From CAYFUR01 sp964346275 (lineage in GTDB: Bacteria; Sumerlaeota; Sumerlaeia; SLMS01), in assembly GCA_964346275.1 (NCBI GenBank), contig CAYFUR010000005.1, positions 1 to 64,000 on the forward strand: a DNA stretch of 64,000 nt. Reading direction: 5' to 3'. Both the position numbers and the translations under genes were made by a program. Below the pieces are notes generated by a model that saw nothing but the letters and a program-made list of their open reading frames with translations, was not told where the DNA came from and searched no databases. Positions 19,561-28,100 of the stretch are shown here, one piece after another; position 1 is the first letter of the stretch, and each line of letters opens with the position of its first letter.

Positions 19561-20544
19561 TTATTTCATTTTTTCCACAGCGTGTATCGCGGCCTGCAAT
19601 CGCTCGTCCCATCTGGCGCCGCCGATGACGGCGTATCGCCGCTCCCTCTCCTCCAGGCGGCGGCGAATGCGGGCGGTGAAGTCCTGGCGCGCTTCCTGGG
19701 TCGCCAGGCACCGCTGGGGATCGTCCTCCCAGGGAACATCGCAATCGAGAAGAAGGGTGAGGTCGTAACGGCGGTCGCGGGAGACATCGCGGATCCAGGG
19801 CACGCATTGGCCGTAAATCACGTCACAATATACCTCCGTGGTCAGTGTATCCGTATCACAAAAAAGCCGCCGGTTGGCGTGGCGGGCTAGCGCATCTTCC
19901 GAGGCAAGCTGGCCGCGGGCGATCCATTCGGCATCCTGGAATGTAATCTGGCCGCTCTGAAAATCCACCAGGCCGCGCGCGTATTCGCTCGTATAGACAG
20001 TCTGAAAGTGCGCCGCCAGGTCCCTCGCCAGGCGGGTCTTGCCCGTCGATTCGGCTCCAACAATGGCAATGCGCCGGACAAAATGCGGCCGGGCAGCGGG
20101 GGAAAGAAGCTCCCAATGAGCGATTGGGTCGGCGAGGATCTCTTCACTCGGAACGGGAAAGAACTCCCGCGCGTAATCCACGGGGATAAAACGTGCCGCA
20201 TAGCTTCGCGCCAGCGGCGGGCCGAGGAAATTGGAACCGAAAACCAGGCCGGGAGCTTCGGGCAGGACACAGCGGATCTGGTAGCTCCACCTGAGGACAT
20301 CCGCCTCTTTTTCGGGCATGTGTTGCTGAAGGCTGTGAACAGAGACGCGGGGGAACGTTTCCTTCAGCCATTGGCGCCGAAGCTCTCCGGGAATCGGATC
20401 CCCGCTTTCGAAACACACAACGATGGCGAGCCGCTCGACATAGCTTCGAGCAAACTGCACAAGGTAATCGTGTCCCGCGTGGGGAGGCAGAAACCGCCCC
20501 GCGATCAGGCCGCTTGTTCCCGCTCGTGGAGGACTTTGCGCCAT
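19561..20544 (-). CDS. NadR-like bifunctional protein with degraded adenylyltransferase motif
   Basis: 327 residues with the layout of NadR: an N-terminal nucleotidyltransferase domain (GRFLPPHAGH, residues 16-25, with the HxGH motif) and a C-terminal P-loop kinase domain (IVGAESTGKTRLARDLA, Walker A at 163-171; FCDTDTLTTEVYCDVIYG). In real NadR the adenylyltransferase domain carries ISxTxxR before a P-x-x-Y/H-W-E-x-x-P segment. Here the aligned stretch reads FPVPSEEILADP, without the key Ser, Thr and Arg, so NMN adenylyl transfer is doubtful, while the kinase half looks intact. The start ATG 20544 overlaps the end of the PnuC-family gene by 40 nt. As last gene of a TPP-riboswitch-led unit it may phosphorylate an imported vitamin (nicotinamide riboside, or thiamine by context). 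Specificity is inference. Confidence 0.75.
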   Translation of the reverse strand: MAQSPPRAGTSGLIAGRFLPPHAGHDYLVQFARSYVERLAIVVCFESGDPIPGELRRQWLKETFPRVSVHSLQQHMPEKEADVLRWSYQIRCVLPEAPGLVFGSNFLGPPLARSYAARFIPVDYAREFFPVPSEEILADPIAHWELLSPAARPHFVRRIAIVGAESTGKTRLARDLAAHFQTVYTSEYARGLVDFQSGQITFQDAEWIARGQLASEDALARHANRRLFCDTDTLTTEVYCDVIYGQCVPWIRDVSRDRRYDLTLLLDCDVPWEDDPQRCLATQEARQDFTARIRRRLEERERRYAVIGGARWDERLQAAIHAVEKMK

Positions 20545-21146
20545 TCCAGATAACCCATTACGGCCAGAATCGTAAAGAACGCATAGAGGAACACGTAGCT
20601 CCAAAGATCCTTATAAATATAGATCCCTGTCGCCAGGACGTCTACAAAGATCCAAACGCCCCAGTTTGCAATGAACTTGCGCGTGAGGAGATACTGGGCG
20701 ACGAGGCTGAAGCTGGTGGTTGTGGCGTCCAGGAAAGGCACGCTGGCGTTCTGATATACCGCCATATAATAACCAAGGCCCACCATGGCAAGAAACCCGG
20801 CGGCGATCCAGGAGAGCAAATACCACAAGGGAATGCGGGAGACGCGCACGCCTTCGTGGTCTTTCCCGCCGTATAGCCAGCTATACCAGCCGAAGATCAT
20901 AAGCGCACAATAGACCCCGCCCAGCGTCATATCGGAAAAGAGCTGGGCGGAGTAATAAACCCAGACGGAAAGGGCGGCCCAGCCCAGCCCCACGGGCCAG
21001 CACCAGACGCTGCGCTTGATCTGGAGCCAGACCGAGATGACTCCCAGCAAGGCCGAGAGCCCCTCGATCCACATGCCCTGGAGCCGGGCATCGCGCACGA
21101 CATCCCAGAGGTTCTCCGATGAGATCAAAGCAAGCAGGCTGTCCAC
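20505..21146 (-). CDS. PnuC-family vitamin transporter (possible PnuT)
   Basis: 213-residue inner-membrane uptake transporter with about seven hydrophobic helices. Family signature near the C-terminal half: LVAQYLLTRKFIANWGVWIF followed by VDVLATGIYIYKDLW; the early part has KRSVWCWPVGLGWAALSVWV. PnuC proteins facilitate nicotinamide riboside uptake, driven by intracellular phosphorylation; the related PnuT proteins carry thiamine. Starts at GTG 21146 with GGGGAAAGG upstream, 24 nt after the pilin-like gene, and overlaps the NadR-like gene. The upstream TPP aptamer points to thiamine as substrate, whereas the NadR-like partner points to nicotinamide riboside. The sequence alone does not decide. 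Confidence 0.82.
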   Translation of the reverse strand: MDSLLALISSENLWDVVRDARLQGMWIEGLSALLGVISVWLQIKRSVWCWPVGLGWAALSVWVYYSAQLFSDMTLGGVYCALMIFGWYSWLYGGKDHEGVRVSRIPLWYLLSWIAAGFLAMVGLGYYMAVYQNASVPFLDATTTSFSLVAQYLLTRKFIANWGVWIFVDVLATGIYIYKDLWSYVFLYAFFTILAVMGYLEWRKVLHEREQAA

Positions 21147-21170
21147 GGCTCGGGCCGCCTTTCCCCTTCT

Positions 21171-21833
21171 TTAATTATGCGACTGGATGAAACGGCCAGC
21201 CGCATTCATCTGGCTGCCGCCGACGCGGAAAATGTTTCCACGGCTCACGGTGCCATTGGTCGGGTCGTAGTAAATATCGGAGAACAGGCCGATATCGGAA
21301 TCCGCCTCGCGCACGCGGTACTGGATGCCTTCGCCGTCGTTCAGGCTGTAGGTGAATTCATCGATCTTGTCCGGGCCAACGCTGATCAGCATCCACCAGG
21401 GGAAGTTGCGCTCGGCGACGTAACCGGACTGGATATTCCAGCCGGAAACCATCTTTCCGTCCGGCGTCATCGGATCATATTGCACCGTGGTGTACATGGC
21501 GCGGTCGTCCTTGGCCGGATGAAAGGGATCCTGCATATCGCCCGAGGTGACATACGAAATCGGGGTGGAGAGCAGGAAGAGGCTGTGGCTGTCGGGGTTG
21601 CCCGGATCGACGTTGATTCCCCATCCGGTGGGATAGGAATTGTTATCGACGTAATACATCTCGATGGCGTTGCCGGTGGTGCGCATGTCGGCTTTGACGC
21701 GGCTGACCTTGCTGCGGGTCTGGGCCTCGAGAAAGTTGGGCACCGCGATGGCGGCGAGGATGGCGATAATCGCCACCACGATCAGCAGTTCGATGAGGGT
21801 GAAGGCGCGGGCCTTCGGTGTGGAGTTTCGCAT
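21171..21833 (-). CDS. Prepilin-like (type II secretion/type IV pilin family) protein downstream of TPP riboswitch
   Basis: 220-residue protein with a class III signal: basic MRNSTPKARA then FTLIELLIVVAIIAILAAIA, with Glu at +5 and cleavage expected after Ala10 instead of the usual Gly. The helix runs into PNFLEAQTRSKVSRVKADMR, typical of major pseudopilins (GspG-like) of uncultured phyla. The C-terminal globular part contains IEMYYVDNNSYPTGWGINV and ends GRFIQSHN. I start at ATG 21833 (GGAGG at 9 nt) rather than the longer open frame. The Shine-Dalgarno is inside a hairpin (21838-21866). It lies between a TPP riboswitch and a PnuC-family gene, with only 24 nt to the latter. Why a pilin should be in a vitamin unit is unexplained. 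Confidence 0.85.
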   Translation of the reverse strand: MRNSTPKARAFTLIELLIVVAIIAILAAIAVPNFLEAQTRSKVSRVKADMRTTGNAIEMYYVDNNSYPTGWGINVDPGNPDSHSLFLLSTPISYVTSGDMQDPFHPAKDDRAMYTTVQYDPMTPDGKMVSGWNIQSGYVAERNFPWWMLISVGPDKIDEFTYSLNDGEGIQYRVREADSDIGLFSDIYYDPTNGTVSRGNIFRVGGSQMNAAGRFIQSHN

Positions 21834-21837
21834 GGTT

Positions 21838-21866
21838 GGTTCCTCCAATTGGGAATTGGGGGAACC
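21838..21866 (-). promoter_or_regulatory. Hairpin that sequesters the ribosome-binding site of the pilin-like gene
   Basis: GGTTCC (21838-21843) pairs with GGAACC (21861-21866), and CCAATT (21845-21850) with AATTGG (21854-21859); one mismatch, 3-nt loop. On the minus-strand RNA the 3' arm contains the GGAGG Shine-Dalgarno and ends 4 nt before the ATG. Together with the TPP aptamer 105 nt upstream this looks like the expression platform of a translation-acting riboswitch. Confidence 0.6.
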
Positions 21867-21970
21867 TGACCGGTGGCTACCTGCGTCGAGGCTCGCCGCG
21901 CCGGGCGCGGGGCCTTTCCGCAAGCAATGCCTGGTTGTGCGAGGGAATTGAAAACGTCCGTCGGATGGGC

Positions 21971-22050
21971 GCTTTCCTTCGCCGGCATTACCCGGATCAG
22001 GTTCGAGGGTATAATCTCAGTCCCGGAATTTTTGCCGGGACACCCCTAGC
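21971..22050 (-). ncRNA. TPP (thi-box) riboswitch aptamer
   Basis: Minus-strand RNA that binds thiamine pyrophosphate. All conserved blocks are present in order: GGGGTG at the 5' end, a hairpin TCCCGG...CCGGGA, then CTGAGA, ACCC, the invariant AACCTGATC, GGGTAATGCCGGCG and AAGGAAA at the 3' end. The order is unambiguous and reads toward 21833, i.e. into the pilin-like/PnuC/NadR-like unit, not toward the divergent ThiF-like gene 76 nt away on the other strand. Confidence 0.95.
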
Positions 22051-22126
22051 TGTCTGGACAATGAGGCATCTCCCGTGCCAAGCTCAAGAGGATTATCGCG
22101 GCCAGCACGCGGCCGAGCAGCATTCC

Positions 22127-22897
22127 ATGAGCCACCTCTCCATGAGCTTTTCCGAAGAACAGCTTCAGCGTTACGCGCGCCAGATCGTGCTGCCGGAAAT
22201 CGGCGGCAAGGGCCAGCGGCGGCTTCTCGATTCGCGGATCGCAGTTGTCGGCGCGGGAGGACTGGGGTCGCCGGTGCTGCTCTACCTGGCGGCGGCGGGT
22301 GTCGGCACCATCGATGTCATCGACGATGATAAGGTATCGCTCGACAATCTCCATCGCCAGGTGATCCACGGCACGCCCGATACCGGGCGGGCGAAGACGG
22401 ATTCGGCGGAAGACGCGATCGGGCGGCTGAACCCCGGCGTGCGGGTTGTGAAGCACGCCCTGCGCCTGGAAGAGGGCAACGCGGAGGAACTCCTCTCCCC
22501 TGCTCAGGCGGTGCTCGATGGAAGCGACAATTTTCCGACGCGCTATCTGGTGAATGACGTGTGCATGCGCATTGCCCGGCCGCTGGTGAGCGGGGCCATG
22601 TTTCGCTTCGAAGGGCAACTGACCGTCTTTCCCATGGTGCGCGGCGGCGGGATGCCCTGCTATCGCTGCCTCTATCCCGAGCCACCGCCAGAGGGTGCCG
22701 TGCCCACCTGCCGCGAGGCGGGTGTGCTGGGCATGCTGCCCGGCGTGATCGGAAGCCTCATGGCCGCCGAGGCGATCAAGGTGATCCTGGGAATCGGCGA
22801 GCCCCTCGCGGGCAGGCTCTGTCTATACGATGCCCTCGCCGCCCGCTTTCGCGAAATTAAGGTGCCGAGAAGGCCGGACTGCCCAGCACCCCATTGA
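22127..22897 (+). CDS. ThiF/MoeB/HesA family adenylyltransferase
   Basis: 256-residue E1-like enzyme that adenylates the C-terminal glycine of a small sulfur-carrier protein such as ThiS or MoaD. ATP-binding GAGGLGSPVLLYLAAAGVG, IDVIDDDKVSLDNLHRQ with the Arg finger, the catalytic-Asp region LDGSDNFPTRYLVNDVC, and CREAGVLGMLPGVIGSLMA follow the family order. The first zinc pair is present as CYRC. The second pair, normally CPxC near the C-terminus, is reduced to DCPAPH, where the chain ends, so zinc binding is doubtful or uses the final His. I use ATG 22127; ATG 22142 is possible. Lies head to head with the TPP-riboswitch unit, which may hint at thiazole synthesis, but no thiS, thiG or moaD is in the window. 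Confidence 0.85.
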   Translation: MSHLSMSFSEEQLQRYARQIVLPEIGGKGQRRLLDSRIAVVGAGGLGSPVLLYLAAAGVGTIDVIDDDKVSLDNLHRQVIHGTPDTGRAKTDSAEDAIGRLNPGVRVVKHALRLEEGNAEELLSPAQAVLDGSDNFPTRYLVNDVCMRIARPLVSGAMFRFEGQLTVFPMVRGGGMPCYRCLYPEPPPEGAVPTCREAGVLGMLPGVIGSLMAAEAIKVILGIGEPLAGRLCLYDALAARFREIKVPRRPDCPAPH

Positions 22898-23039
22898 AAG
22901 GGTAGTAGAAGACAAGATAGCGGAGGTTTCATCCCACTTTTCGTCCCGCTGAAAAGCTTCTGTCTTGCTTCAAAGAGCAGACCGGCGCACCCTTCTCTCG
23001 ATAAAACTCCGTGAAGAAAAGCCGCATCCTGATACAACA

Positions 23040-25100
23040 ATGCCCCGAATACGCCGCTCTCGTTATCTTTCTTTCGCCGCCCTCTTGTTGTTGGCCACCT
23101 GCGCCCCGGCTATCTATCTGCTGGGATCATGCAGGACGGTGTCCCCGCCTCTTGAGCCGGTGAAAGCCGAGCCACGCCCGCTGGAACTCCACGGCCTTTT
23201 CACGTCCGGGATGGTGCTCCAGCGCGGCCGGAAAGTGCCTGTCTGGGGGTGGGCGGCGCCCGGCCAGGAGGTCTCGGTATCCATCGAAGGGCAGAAGGCC
23301 ACGGCCACGGCCGGCGAGAATAGAAAATGGACGGCCTGGCTGGAGCCCATGAACGCCGGCGGGCCGCATGAAGTCAGGATATCCTCTGGAATGGAGGAAA
23401 TCGCGCTGGATGAGGTTCTCGTCGGCGACGTCTGGCTGGCGTCGGGCCAATCCAACATGGAATTCCGTGTTCAAGCGGCGGCCAACGCGGAGGAGGAAAT
23501 CGCGGCGGCGGACTTTCCCCGAATCCGCTATTTTAATGTCTATCACCATGCAGCGCCGAAGCCAGTGGTGACTCTTTCCGGCGATCCGTGGGTGCCCGCG
23601 ACGCCGGAGCATGTGGCAAACTTTTCCGCCACGGCGTATTACTTTGCCCGCGAGATTCACCAGGAGATGGATCTCCCTGTCGGAATCATTCACAGCAGTT
23701 GGGGCGGATCGATGATGGAGGCATGGACGCGGCGCGAGGCGCTGGAGAGCGACCCGCGATTCGATTGGGCCATCGAACGCTTCGAGAAATGGGACCGCCT
23801 GCACAACGATCCCGAGGTGAAGTCCGCCTACCAGCGCGAGCTGGATAAATGGAAAGAGCAAACGGGCGGCGGGCTCTATCACTCCGACCCGGGGAACACG
23901 AAAGAGGCGCAAGACTGGGCCGATCCGGGCTTTGATGATTCCGGCTGGAAAATCATGGACTTGCCGGGACCGTGGGAGGCGCGCGGCCTGGACGCGATAG
24001 ACGGCGCCGTCTGGTTTCGCCGCAACGTGGATATTCCAGAGGGATGGGCCGGCCAGGACCTGGAGCTTTCCCTCGGTGCGCTGGACGATTTCGACGACAC
24101 GTATTTTAATGGAACGCGGATCGGCGGTCTGGGCACGGAACAGCGGGACGCCTGGGCAACGCCGCGCGTCTATACAGTGCCGGGCGGCCTGGTCGAACCG
24201 GGCGAGAACACCATCGCGGTGCGGATCTTCGATCACCATCTCGGCGGCGGGTTTACCGGTTCCAGAAACCAGCTCTTCATCGAGCCAAAGCAAGGCGGCG
24301 GCAACCCGATTTCTCTGGCTGGCGCCTGGAAATACCGCGTCGCCCACGAACGGATGCAGCAACCGGTGCAGCCCGGCGGACTCGACCCGCACAGTATTCC
24401 AACAGCGCTCTATAACGGAAAAATCGCCCCGCTGATTCCCTTCGCGATCAAGGGCGTGATCTGGTATCAGGGGGAATCGAACGCGAACCGCTATGCGGAT
24501 TATCCCGCGCTGACGCGGCTGATGGTGGAGGATTGGAGGCGCCAGTGGGGACAGGGTGAGTTTCCTTTTCTCTATGTCCAGCTCGCGGGGTTCCAGGCGA
24601 GCGGCAATACATGGCCATATTTACGCGAAGCCCAGCTCCGATCCCTCGGCAAAATCCCCAACAGCGCCATGGCCGTGGCTATTGATATCGGCGAATCAGC
24701 CGATATCCATCCGCGGAACAAGCAGGACGCGGGGAAGCGGCTGGCCCGCGCGGCGCTCGGGCGTGTATACGGACGGGACATTGCGGCGTCCGGCCCGATC
24801 TATCGGGACATGGAAAAGGAGGGCGATCGCATTCGAATCTTCTTTGATGAGACGGGCTCGGGCCTTAAGGATGGAAACGGCGGCGAATTGGAGGGTTTTC
24901 AGGTTGCAGGGGCTGACGGGAAATTTGTTCCCGCCAGGGCGGACATCCAAGGAGGCGAAGTCATCGTCTGGAGCCCCGCCGTCGCGGAACCAGTTGCCGT
25001 GCGCTATGCGTGGGACAACTTCCCGAAGGCGGATCTCTACAACCGGGAAGGGCTGCCGGCATCGCCGTTTCGCACCGATACCTGGCCCCGGCCGGAATAA
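23040..25100 (+). CDS. Sialate O-acetylesterase (SASA/DUF303), probable lipoprotein
   Basis: 686-residue exported carbohydrate esterase that removes acetyl groups from sialic acids or plant polysaccharides. The N-terminus MPRIRRSRYLSFAALLLLAT leads to a lipobox-like LLGSC. The SGNH-type active site: catalytic Ser in WLASGQSNMEFRV, oxyanion region FAIKGVIWYQGESNANRYAD, and the Asp/His pair in SADIHPRNKQDAGKRLA. A jelly-roll sugar-binding insertion is visible in the middle (LPGPWEARGLDAIDGAVWFR, then LSLGALDDFDDTYFNGTRI), as in known family members. The open frame starts 75 nt earlier, but ATG 23040 begins the signal sequence. It stands 21 nt before addB, perhaps co-transcribed by chance. Suggests use of host or plant glycans. 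Confidence 0.88.
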   Translation: MPRIRRSRYLSFAALLLLATCAPAIYLLGSCRTVSPPLEPVKAEPRPLELHGLFTSGMVLQRGRKVPVWGWAAPGQEVSVSIEGQKATATAGENRKWTAWLEPMNAGGPHEVRISSGMEEIALDEVLVGDVWLASGQSNMEFRVQAAANAEEEIAAADFPRIRYFNVYHHAAPKPVVTLSGDPWVPATPEHVANFSATAYYFAREIHQEMDLPVGIIHSSWGGSMMEAWTRREALESDPRFDWAIERFEKWDRLHNDPEVKSAYQRELDKWKEQTGGGLYHSDPGNTKEAQDWADPGFDDSGWKIMDLPGPWEARGLDAIDGAVWFRRNVDIPEGWAGQDLELSLGALDDFDDTYFNGTRIGGLGTEQRDAWATPRVYTVPGGLVEPGENTIAVRIFDHHLGGGFTGSRNQLFIEPKQGGGNPISLAGAWKYRVAHERMQQPVQPGGLDPHSIPTALYNGKIAPLIPFAIKGVIWYQGESNANRYADYPALTRLMVEDWRRQWGQGEFPFLYVQLAGFQASGNTWPYLREAQLRSLGKIPNSAMAVAIDIGESADIHPRNKQDAGKRLARAALGRVYGRDIAASGPIYRDMEKEGDRIRIFFDETGSGLKDGNGGELEGFQVAGADGKFVPARADIQGGEVIVWSPAVAEPVAVRYAWDNFPKADLYNREGLPASPFRTDTWPRPE

Positions 25101-25121
25101 CCCGCAAGGAGCACTCTCCCC

Positions 25122-28100
25122 GTGGCTGTCCGCTTTATCATTGGCCGAGCTGGTTCTGGAAAGACGCACCGCTGTTTGGAGGAGATCACGGCCGCCTGCG
25201 CCGCCGACCCCCTCGGGCCGCCGATCATCTATCTCGTTCCCGAGCAAGCTTCCTACCTGGCCGAAAAATCCCTGCTGGAGTTCGGTCCGGTCGATGGCTA
25301 TACGCGCGCCCAGGTGCTGAGCTTTACACGCCTGGCGGAATACGTCTATGCGCGGTCGCCGGCGAGCGGCCTGCCCCGCTTGTCCAATAATCACCGCGCC
25401 CTGATTGCCACGCTGCTGGTGGCGTGGCGCCGCGGCGATGGCGCCCAGGGGCTTCTGCTGACCCCCGGAATCGAAGAGGCGATTCTCGACTTTATCAGCG
25501 AAGCGAAACAATACACCGCCAGCGCCGACCGCCTTCGCGCCGTGGCGGAATCCCTTCGACGGTCTCATGAAAAGAACCCAAGCCGCATCGCGCCCTTGTT
25601 GGATGCAAAACTCCAGACGCTGGCGGCCCTCCTCGATGATTACCACAAGTTCATCGCGGACCGGTTCGAGGATCCCCAGGACACGCTGACCAATCTCCAC
25701 GACCAGATTCTGGGCGGCAACCTCTTCCAGTCAGCGGAGATATACATCGACGGTTTCATCGATTTTACGCCCGCGGAAGAAAAGGTCCTGCTCTCCCTCG
25801 CGGGCAAAGCGCGCCGCATGACCATCGCCATGCTGGGCGATCCGGACTCCACCCGCCGATGGATGGACGGCTCTCCCCAGGCGCCGAGCCGGCTCTTTCG
25901 CACGACGGAGCAAACCTTCCAGCACCTGGCCTCCCTTCTGAGCGAAAACCAGGTAGAGACAGAGCCTGTTGTCTACACAGAGGCGGAGCCCGGCCGCTTT
26001 CATGCCCCGGATATCCAGTATATCGAGCAAGACTTTCTGAAACCGCTCGCGGGCGAACCGCGCTCCCCCGAGAACATCGAATTTTCGCAGGCGGAGAACG
26101 TGCAGCAGGAGGCGCGCCTCGCCGTGGAACGGATCGCCCGCTGGCGGGCGGAACGGGGTTGGGATTACGGCGAAATCGCCATCATGGCGCGGAGCCTCGA
26201 AGAGTATGCCGCCCCGCTGGAGGATGCCTTTCGCACGCTGCGCATTCCTCACTATATCGACCAGGCCCTGCCGCTGGAGACGCACCCCCTTGTCCTGGGC
26301 ATTCAATCGCTGATCCGCGCGGCGCTCTATCCATCGCAGACGGATTACCTGCTCCAGCTTGGCAAGTCCGGGTTTCTTCCGGTGGAGAGGGAACATGCGG
26401 ATCTGCTGGAAAATCACGTGCTCCAGTATCCCCGAACGCGCGCGGACTGGTATTCGCCGGACCCGTGGCCGACGCACCCTTCGCGCTCGCCCATGGATGA
26501 AGACGAAGCGCGGGCGCAGAGCGAGCAATTCCCGCCGGAGGTGGAAGAAGCGCGCCTTCGGATCGCGAAAACCGTGGAGCGATTCCGGAACGCCTATACA
26601 AAGGAATCCCAGAAAGAAGGGCGGCTTCGCGATTTCCTGGAAAGCCTGGCCCGTGTCATCGACGGGGTTGTCGGGGAGCAGAGCTGGGAGCCGGAAGACG
26701 AAAGCATTCTCGGGCGCATCGGCCAACTCCTCGGCGAGGAAGCGGAAGTGGCCGGGGATGAAGTCGTGTCCTGGGAATTGGCGGGAGATTTGACGATTCG
26801 CGCCCTGGGCGCGCTGGGGCTGCCGCGAATCCCGCCGATGCTCGGCGAAGTGTTCGTGGGCGAAGCAGGCCGTTCGCGCCAGCCACCCGCCCGGGCCGTG
26901 ATTCTCCTCGGCCTTGCGGAAGGAGTCTTTCCCCGCGTCACGACGAATGCGTCGCTGCTCAATGATAACGAACGCGAGGAATTGGAAGGGCTGGGACTCG
27001 AATTGCGCCCCACATCGAAGGTGCGTTTCGAGCGGGAATCGCTTTTTGCCTATCGTGTCTTGAGTGCCGCGTCCCACGCGCTGCTTTTGTCGTATCCCCG
27101 GGTGCTTGCGGATGGAAGCACGGCGTATCCATCGACCTATTGGAACGATCTTGCCCGCAAATTCGGTATCGACACACCAAGGCATGAACTGCCCGACGAC
27201 GACCCCAGCCGATCGTGGCGCGCGCGCGAGCTGGCCTCGTCCGCGCTCCGACGCCTCGACCGCACCCACGAAGAAGGGCCGGATGCCCTCGCGGCGGGGC
27301 CTTTCGCCTGGGCCGCCTTGAAGAATCGGACGCTTTTGGATGAAGCGCGGGCCGTCCGCCAGGCCGCCGCCTGGAAGAACGAGGCGCGCCTGGATCCGGA
27401 ATCGCTCGAGCGCTTTTACAAGAAAAGGCTCACGGCCAGCGCAAGCCAGTTGGATTCCTTTGGCAAATGCCCGTTCCAGCATTATGTCCGCTACCTGCTC
27501 CGGCCCCAGGAGGCCGTGCAGCCGGAACTGTCGGACAGCGACGCGGGCCTCTTCTGCCACGCGGTGCTGCGGAATTTGACGTCGGCGCTGCGCGAGAAGG
27601 ACATGCTCCGCCACGACGTGACGGAGGATCAGCTGAGGCCGATTTTCGACCAGGCCGTGGCCGGGCCGCGTGGGCGGATGGATCGCGCCGGGCTGACCAG
27701 TCAGCCCTCTGGCAGAATGCTGATCGATCGCGTGACGGAGACCCTGTGGGACGTGGCGCGGTGGATCATCGAGAGCCTTTCCACTCTGCCTTTCAAACCC
27801 GCCTATGAAGAAGCCCTCTTCCGGGATTCCAAGGAGGCCCAGTACGGGCCGCTTGAGGTCGCTGGCCTTCCAGATGGCTGGGAATTCCTGATCCGGGGGC
27901 AGGTGGATCGTATAGACACGCTGGCTTTCCGCGGCCGGGAACTGGCCGTCGCGGTCGATTACAAGCTGCGCCGCAAGAAATTTCATTTTGATTACTGGGA
28001 CAGCGGCGAGAATTTCCAGCTTCCGCTTTATCTACTTTCAATTCGCTCGTCCCAGGGCCTCGGCCTTTCCCCTGCTGGAGGCGTCTATCTCGGCCTGATG

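Noticed and set aside
22047..22127. TPP riboswitch as regulator of the ThiF-like gene
   Set aside because: The aptamer is on the minus strand and transcribed away from the ThiF-like gene; the plus-strand sequence is only its complement.
25731..27986. 751-codon minus-strand open frame
   Set aside because: Antisense to addB, which has helicase and Fe-S nuclease motifs in the other strand.
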